From positions 11,262,014 to 11,326,013 of the forward strand of contig OU342638.1 of assembly GCA_910589415.1 (NCBI GenBank): a stretch of 64,000 nt of DNA. Direction: 5' to 3'. Within the stretch, counting starts at the first letter, position 1. The number at the start of each line of letters is the position of its first letter. Source of the stretch: Malachius bipustulatus (Eukaryota; Arthropoda; Insecta; Coleoptera; Melyridae). The position numbers were made by a program, and so were the translations under genes. A model generated the notes under the pieces. It did no database searches and was not told the origin of the DNA. It saw only the letters and a program-made list of their open reading frames with translations. Below, in pieces: positions 56,461-64,000 of the stretch.

Positions 56461-56680
56461 TATTGTAGAGGAACTTTAGACACAGGTGTCCACAGTTGAA
56501 TGAATTTAATTTCTGGTAGCGTTCGCTGTTATATTTGATCACATTTGTTTCCGGATCACTCTTGAAATAGTTTACTAGCTCTTTCGTTGGTTTTAGATTT
56601 CCCGCGCTGTCATAATGAATAACAACGTTGTAATGAAGTCGTGTTACCCCGACTCCATCTATTTTTTTTTCTATTTTTCT
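56453..56680 (-). pseudogene. Adenain-like maturation protease, C-terminal fragment
   Basis: The minus frame reads VVIHYDSAGNLKPTKELVNY, then YNSERYQKLNSFNCGHLCLK before a TGA at 56453-56455. The NCGHLCL motif supplies the catalytic Cys of adenovirus-type (C5) cysteine proteases; YDS.GNL.P..EL is the usual preceding block. The N-terminal half with the catalytic His was lost where the gypsy element inserted. The stop overlaps the penton start (ATGCCTGA). Confidence 0.8.
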
Positions 56681-57399
56681 ATTCTTTTCAATAAATAAAG
56701 ATCATTCCAACGACATAGGTAGATAGGTAGGACCACCCCGTTTAAGTTATTATTAATTCAGTTAAGTTTTTGTGAATAGTACAGAAATAGGGTTTGGTAG
56801 GTAGGTACCTTGAATCAGCAAAGTACTAATAATTTTCATGATTTCATTTAATTTCATTAATTTTTTATGCACAGGCTGATTTTTAAAGTAACTAAATCGA
56901 GGCAGTTGGCTTCAAATTCAAGCAAGTTATCGACCACTATCGCATTATAAAAACGCCGAAATGCACCGGGCCGCAGATAGCAGTTTAAATTAACCTTTTT
57001 TACGGAGAAAATGTTCTCGAAAATTTCTATCTCACCAGGAACCGATAGTGGTCGCTATATAAACCGGGGCCGTGATTTGAAAAATTAATTCCGAATTCTG
57101 ATCGCCGGTCGTGAAGACGTATTGCTGAGTTAACCGCATCCGATTCGCATCATTGTAAAATACCTACCGGGAAGTCCGAGTGTCTAGTTTAGTTCCTTTT
57201 TATTTAATTTGTATTTTACCGGGAAGTACCTACGAGCCGCAATTAGGGGTCACTTGTTAGTCCGGGAGTAGTGTAGACGAGTACCTAGTGTGGAGCCTAG
57301 ACCTGTTGCTGCATAACCAAAGGTAGGGGCTGTTGCAATTACCATATTACCGCTGCGGTCGATATTTTTCTCCTCTCACTCCTATCGCTCCAGTCCTCA

Positions 57400-57795
57400 T
57401 CAGAACCGTCTCCTCCTTCCGTTGTTGGTAACAAAGGCTTCGCTCCTAGTTCACGGTCCATCGCCTAGCATAGCAAGGGTGGATCAGTACGCCGGGAGTG
57501 GTGTCTGGTACCAGCGGAACAACGGGTTCCTCTGATAACCCCTACCATCTCCGTTGTGGGTAACAAAGGCCTCGCTCTTAGTTCACGGTCCATCGCCTGG
57601 CATAGCAAGGGTGGATCAGTGCGCCGGGAGTGGTGTCTGGTACCCGCGGAACAACGGGCTCCTTCAATACCCCTTCATTTCCACGTTGTGAGCAACAAGG
57701 ATTTCGCTCCTGGTCCACGGTCCATCGCCTGGCATAGCAAGGGTGGATCAGTGTGCTGGGGGTGGCGTCTGGTGCTCGCGGAGCAGCGTCCCGCC
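57400..57795. repeat. Three ~128-bp tandem repeats in the gypsy LTR/leader
   Basis: Each unit contains AACAAAGGCTTCGCTCCTAG (or near variant), GTTCACGGTCCATCGCCT, AGCAAGGGTGGATCAGT and a GTGGTGTCTGGTACC.GCGGA segment; units begin near 57425, 57555 and 57685. Confidence 0.88.
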
Positions 57796-58492
57796 AAAAT
57801 CGTGCCGATTCCCCTCCGAATGCGTAGTTGAGATCACCGTGGCCGCACTACTCACATAACCGCCGAGATCAGCCCGCCTAGTTATTCTTTTTTTTGTCTA
57901 AACCGATCCAGGCCGTTTTTAACCGCCCGTTCGTCATTCCGACGTGTATACCTACCTACTTATTAGTCGCAACCACCCCTCACGTACCGCTGTGCCCCGT
58001 GACCGATTTGTTATTATTTATTTATTCATACCGATTCATTATTATTGCTCATTGTGTACCTACTCCGATAAATTAATAATAAAAATTGTTAAGTTGAATT
58101 CCGCGGTGTTAATGTTCATCCGTTCTGCATTAATTAATTAAGTATCCTTTAAACCGATAATCACTCGCTACAGCTTGGCTCCTCGGAGGTGTCAATGCTT
58201 TCGGAAAGCGATTAAAGCCCGCTTTGCCGAACACAGTTATTTTAGGGTGGTAACCTCAACCGACCCCTGGCACTTTCCGTTTCTCCACAGAGCTACCCCT
58301 GGGACAAGGGTACTATAGCAGTACCATTGTAATTGCGACTTAGGTAAGTGGGAAGATTTGGCGAGAATATCTTCCCAAGGGAGTAAACCCTCAGTAAAAA
58401 TCTGGCGCCCGAGGAATCCGTCCGATCTCCAGGCGATTCCGGACCAGCGAAACGCCACGGACGACTCTCAGGCGGAGTCGTAGTTACAAAAG

Positions 58493-58510
58493 TGGCGCCC
58501 GAGCAGGGAC
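58493..58510 (+). other. Retrotransposon primer-binding site (tRNA-Lys type)
   Basis: TGGCGCCCGAGCAGGGAC differs by one base from the classical tRNA-Lys3-complementary PBS. A shorter echo (TGGCGCCCGAG) lies at 58403. Confidence 0.8.
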
Positions 58511-59034
58511 CCTATTGAAGTTCCATTCTTCCCGCCGTACATAGAAAATAATAGACATTCCCGAAAGAAGCACTCACGACCACCGTAGTACCCCGCAGCG
58601 TTGCCAAGTGTCGACAAAAATCCGTACCAGGACCGAAATCCGAAACCGACCCGACCGTAACCTAAAAGTGCGATTTTGAGGCACTTCCCGGCGTCTGACG
58701 TCAAAAAGGACGAAATTTTTAAAAAGGCCGAAACCGAAGGGAAAGCATATCCGAGGAATCCGAACCATCGAAAATTTTGGGCGGTCATTTGGAGTTTTTG
58801 GCCTTTGGTTTGCTAGGTCAGATTTTCTTTCGCTATTGCATCCAGAGGGACCCAGCCGACCGTTTGAACACCGCAGAACTTCCAAGACTCCATTGCAAGA
58901 GTCCCAAAACCGGCCAAAACCCCGCAGAAGTCGAACCGTTGGTCCGATCCGACTGGAATTTTTTGCTCTCCCCTGGGGACCTCACCACCGACCTTTTCAG
59001 TGCCGTCAGAAACCTCCCCCCCCGACCGCCGCGC

Positions 59035-60432
59035 ATGCTCGGTGCTGACGGGTTCAGAATGGGCGCTGACGATCTCGAGCAGGGAGCAGCGGCGTCCGGG
59101 TCTACAGGACCGTCCACGGACCACTCCGCCGCCCCCTTTGGCGGCCTACCTCTGCAAGATGAACCTCGCACGTCCTGGATCTACAAATTAAAGAAGGACG
59201 AGTTGGACGTCGAACTGGCCAGACTAGGACTGTCATGCCCATCAACAGTGGAGGAGAAGTGAAGAATATTGTCGGCCAGGATCAAGTCCCTCCCTGGGTT
59301 GACGCTCGACAACAAGACGATGAGCACCGCCGTCACGACGCTCGCCGCATCGACCGTTACGACGACAACAGTGGTGTCTTCCGCACCACCCGCATGCACC
59401 ACTGCGACTCCATGGACGTCTTGCCCCCCGACCGCTACAACCGTCCAGACACCGACGCCTCAGACCGCACCGCCACCGTGGCATCTGCCAACGCCAACGG
59501 CCCCGAGTTATATACCGTACGCCTTTGCCCCAATGGTCCCGTCTAGACCGACCGAACCGATGGGACCGCCCAATGTATCCGCTTGGAATCTGCGGTACGA
59601 CGGGCGAACCAGTGCAGTCGATTTCCTGGAGCGTCTGGAGGAGCTCCGGGAGATATACGGAGTGAGCCAGGAAAGGATGCTCCGCGCCATGCCACTCCTA
59701 CTGGAAGGAGAGTGCCTAGCATGGTACCGCAATAATTCTGCCTACATGACGACGTGGCCCGACTTCCAGACGGCGTTCCGAAAATATTTCCTCCACGCTG
59801 ATTATTTCTTCGACTTGGAGGCAGAGATCAGTCGGCGAGTGCAGGCGTCAGGCGAGGACGTGCTCCGGTATATCACCGCGATGCAGACGCTGTTCAGGCG
59901 TCACGGCTCGATACCGCCACACCGACAGTTGGACTGGATGCAGAGAAACCTTCGACCCGAAATGAAACAAATGCTCTGGAGCCGCAGCTACGATGACGTA
60001 AGCTCGTTGATGGCGGACGCCAAGGCGGCCCAGGATGTGCTGGCCGAACTCCGAACCGCCCGAAGATTTCCGGGACCCGAAGCAAGACCGCTCCGTCCGT
60101 CCACCATGCCTTCCGCACCCCCCAGCCCACTGCCACCGAGAAGAACAGAATGGCAGTCCCATCGACAGCCGATCCGAAGTGCGTCGCCACCCCGGAGGGC
60201 GATCGAAGCTGGCGATACCATGACCGAACAGGCGGCGCCAAAAACAGCCAGGTTCTCTCCACCTGCACGAGACAACGCCCGAGCCGTCTGTTGGCGTTGT
60301 GGGGAGACGGGACACCTCCGCAGCCAGTGTTCCGGACAGCCGAAACTCTTTTGCTCGCGTTGCGAGCGTCCGGGAGTAATGTCGCGAGACTGCGACTGTC
60401 AGCGTCCGGGAAACGAGACGCGGGGCGGGTAA
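59035..60432 (+). pseudogene. Gypsy Gag polyprotein
   Basis: First ATG in frame is 59035; the frame is open upstream to about 58777. An in-frame TGA at 59260-59262 interrupts it just after the segment LDVELARLGLSCPSTVEEK, which looks like the SAP-like region of insect Gags. Downstream, the capsid region shows WNLRYDGRTSAVDFLERLEE, LLEGECLAWYRNN and FRKYFLHADYFFDLE, the conserved Retrotrans_gag pattern. A CCHC knuckle (CWRCGETGHLRSQC) and a second degenerate one (CSRCERPGVMSRDC) close the protein. The single stop may be a mutation or sequencing error. Confidence 0.83.
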
Positions 60433-60746
60433 AGACGCCGGAAAACCGGATACCCGCCCCGAGCAACCGTAACCACCGCCTAGCCGACTTGGACCCCGAC
60501 ACACGTCCGTTCCTCACCGTCACTATAGAGGGGAGGACGTTCGAGGCCCTCGTAGACACAGGGGCAACCCGTTCGTTTGTGGGCGCCGAAGTAGCCAGCC
60601 ATTGCGAGAGGCAGGGCGCCCGGATTCGACGATATAAGGGAACGTCAGCGCGGATCGCCGACGGCACGACCATACCGATCCGGACCACCTTCCTGCTCGA
60701 CGTTTGCCTTGGACTGTATGCTCGACACTGTATGCAGAACATGTAA
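60433..60746 (+). pseudogene. Gypsy pol start: aspartic protease, truncated
   Basis: Read in the -1 frame relative to gag, as usual for gag-pol. RPFLTVTIEGRTFEALVDTG precedes ATRSFVGAEV, with the catalytic DTGA site at about 60555. The homology ends near 60712, and the last residues derive from the Polinton antisense strand. Confidence 0.8.
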
Positions 60747-61250
60747 TGCTTGCAGGGTAGAAATGTCACGTTTGCATAATTTTTCAGACAGATCGCGCAT
60801 CTCTTCCACAAATCTGAATCAGGAAATGCATTTAACCTCACACATATTTTGTCATCTTCCATCTTCTTCTTCTTCTTCTTCTTCTTCTTCTTCTTCTTCT
60901 TCTTCTTCTTCTTTTTCTGGACAAAATTTTTCTCTAAGGTGTTCCGGCATGAATTCTCGAAGCTGATATAGAAATCTTTTCAAGTTCACTTTGGTGATTT
61001 CGTAGCAAAGACACTCCAAGTTTATCGCTTCTTGTAAGTATTCCTCACATATGTCACACGCCTCACTGTATTCTTCTGATAATTGTGTCACTCGTTTTAC
61101 TTCTTTTTCATCGAAAAATACTTTGTAATCATAAATTAGTGCATGACTAGCGTCAAATTCTAGGTCTCTAAATTCACTATGGAGCCTACTGATGGCTGAA
61201 GTCAAATCTATCGCGTCTGGCCAGCTACTCATAGAATAAAACTGCCACAT
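60713..61250 (-). pseudogene. RING-finger protein with poly-Glu tract, truncated
   Basis: Starts at ATG 61250, with an alternative ATG seven codons in. The first ~115 residues (ISRLHSEFRDLEFD, CDICEEYLQEAINLECLCYE) are unrecognised. A (GAA)n microsatellite encodes about 15 Glu (60852-60905). The frame changes there; in the next frame, LWKRCAICLKNYANVTFLPC, KHYMFCIQC give the first six zinc ligands of a C3HC4 RING like those of IAP-type ubiquitin ligases. The gypsy junction at 60712 removes the last C..C pair. It resembles virus-encoded E3 ligases; function inferred. Confidence 0.65.
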
Positions 61251-61299
61251 GTCTGTTTACTCTTTTTGCGACTCTTGTATTATATACACTAGCCCCCAC

Positions 61300-61790
61300 C
61301 ACGTTTATAATATTATAAATGTATAGTATGATCAAGTTTTTCTTTTCTTTTTTTTTAATTTCCATTTTACATGAAAAATGTATTCGTGTAGACATGTTAA
61401 AACAGTATCATCTGAGAAAATAATATTTCGATAAAAGTGTTATTACCGAATTTGAATTTTCTAGTTATATACAAAATTTATGTAATATTTTAATTCTAGT
61501 CACATATTATTTAAAAGTCATTTAAATATAATAAAATAATCTGTACTTACATGTTTTTTACACAAAAACCTTTACACTACAGCACCTCTGTAACAGAGCG
61601 TCTTTAAATATGATGCGACATTTCACTTTTAATTGCACCAGTTTCAATTTCACATCTTCATTTAATTGTATAACCAAACATTAGCATATTACAATGTATT
61701 TTTGAGCACTTTCTACGGTATGTGAATTTGTATAAATATTGTATTATTTTTTTTTTCACAAAAGCATCATAATCATCACACTGCTATCAT
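61300..61790. other. Intergenic, AT-rich with promoters on both sides
   Basis: The minus strand carries GTATATAATAC at about 61278-61290 for the RING gene. The plus strand carries TTGTATAAATATTG at about 61728 for the spliced gene. No ORF. Confidence 0.45.
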
Positions 61791-61796
61791 ACATAA

Positions 61797-62321
61797 TGGC
61801 TGAAAATCGTATTTTGCATTTAAAAATCCGTAAGTTATTTTTTTTAATATTATAGACTTGTTTTTACCTAAATATTAAAAACTATTTTTTATTTTTATTT
61901 TATTTTATAGAATTATTGGTTGAAGAGGCCATGTTTTGGCTCTCAGAGCCACACAATGTAAGTTTATTTCTGATTTTTACTTTTTTATTGTTGCTGAACT
62001 GATTAGATTATTTTTTAAAAAGCTTCAAAATTTAAATCAAAATAATCAAAAATAAGTAAATTATTTTTTACTGACTAAAAATCAAAATTTGTGTGAATAG
62101 GACCTAGATACTATAATAGCATTTGTAGCTTGTAGTTGATTTTCTTTTTTCTCTAGGTTGAGATGATCGTGTCAGGGTGGCACCCCCCCAACGTGGAAGG
62201 GTGCATAGACCTCTTCCACAACCATGTAATAGACGGCAACAGGGTGTGTGCCGTTTATTATCCTGCTGGTTTTGAACCAGCAGTAATATTGGTTCAACTG
62301 ATACAAAACATTATATTTTAA
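61797..62321 (+). CDS. Small three-exon Polinton gene, unknown function
   Basis: Exons 61797-61830, 61913-61959 and 62160-62321, all GTAAGT donors and TAG acceptors with consistent phase. Product about 80 residues: starts MAENRILHLKIQ, continues LLVEEAMFWLSEPHN, then EMIVSGWHPPNVEGCIDLF, and ends with VCAVYYPAGFEPAVILVQLI. No zinc or membrane motif. The exon sequence is coding-like and the introns AT-rich. Spliced genes are unusual in a compact viral element. No family recognised. Confidence 0.55.
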
Positions 62322-62425
62322 TCAAATAGTAATTAGGTTAAAAATAAGAGTTTTTTTTATATTCAAATAAATGTATTAAATAATTATTATTGTTTTATTA
62401 AACCTTTTTTTTAATTTTACAAACG

Positions 62426-63024
62426 TCATATGTCCAATTTATACATGTTACGAAAAGTAAGTGAAATTCTAGTCTTACTATTTGCTGTTGGAATTGAATG
62501 AGTCCAGTCTTTATTGGTTTTTAAGGGTATTACAACCAAACTTCCTTCTTCGAGTAAAATTTTTCTTACTGTACTACCGTTTTGGAATAACATATGTCTC
62601 TCTCCACCAAAAGATACTGATGCTATCGAGCTATTTGGTACCAAGTCTCTATCATCATCTTTATGTGGGCCAATTTTATCGTGCATATTTAAGTATCTAT
62701 TAACTAGTAGAAAATTGTATTTTTTCCCCGTGCTTTTTTCTACTTTGTCTTCAATTTCCAGCAACTCGCTTGTCCATGGTTTTGTAGGCACTGATGTGCC
62801 TGCAAATAGGTATGCTAGACCCTGGTCTCCATATGCCACTATGTCTCTCCCCTTAGCTGATAGCTTTTACCAATAATTTTTACTTTATATTTGTTTCTGG
62901 GATAATATTCTAAACTATTTAACAATTTAAAATATTTTTCACATTCTGCTTTAGAAAATAACACTTTATAATCTATTTTCAACGGTTGTTCTATTTTTTT
63001 TCTCTTACTCGATTCTTCACACAT
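62426..63024 (-). CDS. AlkB-type 2-oxoglutarate/Fe(II) dioxygenase (ALKBH2-like)
   Basis: About 200 residues from ATG 63024. N-terminal FSKAECEKYFKLLNSLEYY matches the start of AlkB homologues. The core has NMHDKIGPHKDDDRDLVPNS, with iron-binding His and Asp in HKD, then IASVSFGGERHMLFQ and GSLVVIP, and finally WTHSIP (second iron His) and RISLTFRNM (2-oxoglutarate Arg). One base is lacking at a GGGG run near 62842, splitting N-terminal and core frames. ALKBH2-type enzymes directly reverse N-alkyl damage in DNA. It is the last gene before the right TIR; a TATA-like GATATAAAAGC lies about 25 bp upstream. Confidence 0.85.
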
Positions 63025-63134
63025 TTTGAAGTGCCTTTAGCTTTTATATCACCTTCTTTTTATATCCACATATACACCTCCATTATACCTGAGCCTTGAC
63101 ATTTCCATCTGTCATTCTGCATATTGCTTTTTTT

Positions 63135-63529
63135 TTGCCGTCATGTCTAACACCTTGACATTATTATATGCATTTCAAAAATTTGCATAATTTAATTAAC
63201 ATAACTTATGAGGTCATTGACATAATTTATGAGATCTTGACATTTTGAAAATTTTCATAATTCAATTAACCTAATTTATGAGGCCTTGACATTTTGAAAA
63301 TTTGCATAATTCAATTGACCTAATTTATGAGGCCTTGACATTTTGAAAATTTGCATAATTTATGAGGTCATGGACATTTTGAAAATTTGCATAATTTATG
63401 AGGTCATGACATTTTGTGACCTTGACATTTAATTGGTTATGAATAAATTTGCATCTAATTGACCTACTTAAATTACCCCCTCCACTTTCCTCCTCCGAAG
63501 TGAGTTAGAACTGTCAATTATTATCTACT
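63135..63529 (-). repeat. Polinton right terminal inverted repeat
   Basis: Reverse complement of 44799-45212, ending ...TTATTATCTACT at 63529. Contains several ~36-bp units (TTTTGAAAATTTGCATAATT, TATGAGGCCTTGACA). Length differs by about 20 bp from the left copy through small indels and unit number. Confidence 0.9.
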
Positions 63530-63828
63530 GATGTTGATATTAATGAAGATGGGGATCATTAAAATAGAAACCAATTTTTTGTAAACTTATAATAGAAACA
63601 ACTATTATTTTTTTCACTCTGTACTTTAGTTAATGAATAAAGTTTAGGGTTTTTTATACAGTTTACTTTCGTTTTTCTTTGTGCAAAACTGATTGATAAT
63701 AAATAACTTTATAATAAAATGCATAATTCGACTGTGTTATTACATGAGTTAATTTAGATCCTTTTAGATATGGATATATATTTTTACTTGTTTAAATATT
63801 AAAATAAAAAATAATAAAAAAAGTATTA

Positions 63829-64000
63829 ATGAAAGATGAGACCGTAGAAAAATTGATTAGCGAGTTTGTGGGCTTAAGATCTAAGTTATATTCCTATCAC
63901 GTCATTGATAGCGAAATAGTTCAAAAAACTAAAAAAAGCTAAAGGTATTAAAAAAAAAAAACTGCTGCAGATCAACTCACTCTAGAACATTACAGAGACT
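63829..64000 (+). pseudogene. C-terminal fragment of a third Polinton-type DNA polymerase
   Basis: Outside the Polinton TIR. From ATG 63829 the frame reads VEKLISEFVGLRSKLYSYHV, the C-terminal block of Polinton/viral PolB that follows motif C (EF.GLR.K.YS). The following Lys-rich AKGIKK and LTLEHYRD are in a shifted frame within an A-rich run. No palm motifs precede it in this window, so it is a truncated copy running past the right edge. Confidence 0.6.

Larger units (their letters stand above)
56665..60712 (+). mobile_element. Gypsy-type LTR retrotransposon, 3'-truncated
   Basis: GC-rich compared with its surroundings. Long LTR/leader (about 56665-58490), then TGGCGCCCGAGCAGGGAC, a tRNA-Lys-type primer-binding site, then gag and the start of pol. 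The element stops abruptly inside the protease region at about 60712, where Polinton RING coding begins on the other strand. RT, RNase H, integrase and the 3' LTR are missing. LTR borders could not be fixed without the second LTR. Confidence 0.82.
44799..63529. mobile_element. Maverick/Polinton (endogenous adintovirus-like) element
   Basis: 18.7 kb between long TIRs, of which about 4.6 kb is a LINE insertion and 4.0 kb a gypsy insertion, leaving roughly 10 kb of native sequence. Native genes: PolB on plus, an unknown plus ORF, and on minus a membrane protein, the DFQ protein, hexon C-terminus, a basic protein, penton, protease C-terminus, RING protein and AlkB, plus a spliced plus-strand gene. 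Packaging ATPase and retroviral-type integrase, usual in complete elements, were not found; they may have been lost at the gypsy junction, where the protease N-terminus and the RING C-terminus are also missing. The element is defective as assembled. Confidence 0.88.

Noticed and set aside
59894..60862. 322-residue minus-strand ORF
   Set aside because: Only its first ~50 residues (RING) are native Polinton sequence; the rest is the antisense of gypsy gag.
44793..63535. Six-base target duplication for the Polinton
   Set aside because: CATATG and GATGTT share only three positions, no better than chance.
1..64000. CRISPR arrays, bacterial operons, tRNA genes
   Set aside because: No regularly spaced repeat-spacer array, Shine-Dalgarno-driven operon or cloverleaf was seen; introns and transposons mark this as eukaryotic DNA.

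Overview
This window is AT-rich, intron-containing animal DNA that is almost entirely mobile and virus-derived. The transposon set (piggyBac, PIF/Harbinger with a MADF ORF, IS630/Tc1-like with a DUF4817-type N-terminus, CMC/EnSpm, Penelope, a two-ORF LINE, gypsy, Polintons), the short 50-70 bp introns and the abundance of TAGGTA/TACCTA words suggest an insect, most likely a hemipteran (aphid-like). That assignment is inference. I see no single-copy host housekeeping gene, tRNA, rRNA or CRISPR array. A 200-base run of N (12056-12255) marks an assembly gap inside an AT microsatellite.

Layout. 0-12 kb: decayed DNA transposons: a piggyBac pseudogene (213-1493), two long fold-back palindromes (2556-3409, 4275-5158), 5' parts of two Harbinger elements (5325-5790 and 9273-10615), and a purine-rich minisatellite (7300-7780). 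12-22.8 kb: a virus-like gene cluster. It holds a protein-primed-type family B DNA polymerase with a 58-bp intron (minus strand, 17802-21607), a companion gene sharing the polymerase's N-terminal domain fused to Cys-rich fingers (16969-17777), a transglutaminase-like protein (16130-16645), a SOCS/BC-box-like Cys protein (15257-15739) and a small membrane protein (13774-14106), next to a 333-bp tandem duplication. 23-30.7 kb: an intact-looking IS630/Tc1-type transposon, its truncated relatives, satellites and a pair of 354-bp direct repeats. 30.7-39 kb: a broken gene of a family also found in the Polinton (30684-31123), a small spliced gene split by a 6.3-kb CMC/EnSpm transposon (31396-37681), and a dUTPase remnant split by a MITE. 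39.4-44.8 kb: a truncated Penelope element, hairpin MITEs, a 580-bp duplicated segment and a LINE ORF1-like PHD gene.

44799-63529 is one Maverick/Polinton (endogenous adintovirus-like) element bounded by about 400-bp terminal inverted repeats beginning AG. It carries a family B DNA polymerase (split by a LINE at 46058-50660), an unknown ORF, a small membrane protein, a conserved 'DFQ' protein, a C-terminal hexon-type major capsid fragment, a small basic protein, a penton-type minor capsid protein, an adenain-like protease fragment, a RING protein, a small three-exon gene and an AlkB-type dioxygenase. A gypsy-type retrotransposon (about 56665-60712) interrupts it, and the FtsK-type ATPase and integrase were not found. 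Capsid and protease genes are packed on the minus strand with overlaps of a few bases and TATA boxes close to the starts. A third polymerase fragment runs off the right end (63829-64000).

The most notable points are: AlkB, RING and spliced accessory genes inside a Polinton; a second, compact PolB lineage with OTU-like motifs and a duplicated N-terminal domain; a CIDE-N-like domain in the accessory gene of the CMC transposon; and several single-base deficits, four of them at C or G runs, that split otherwise conserved reading frames. Those last may be assembly undercalls rather than gene decay.
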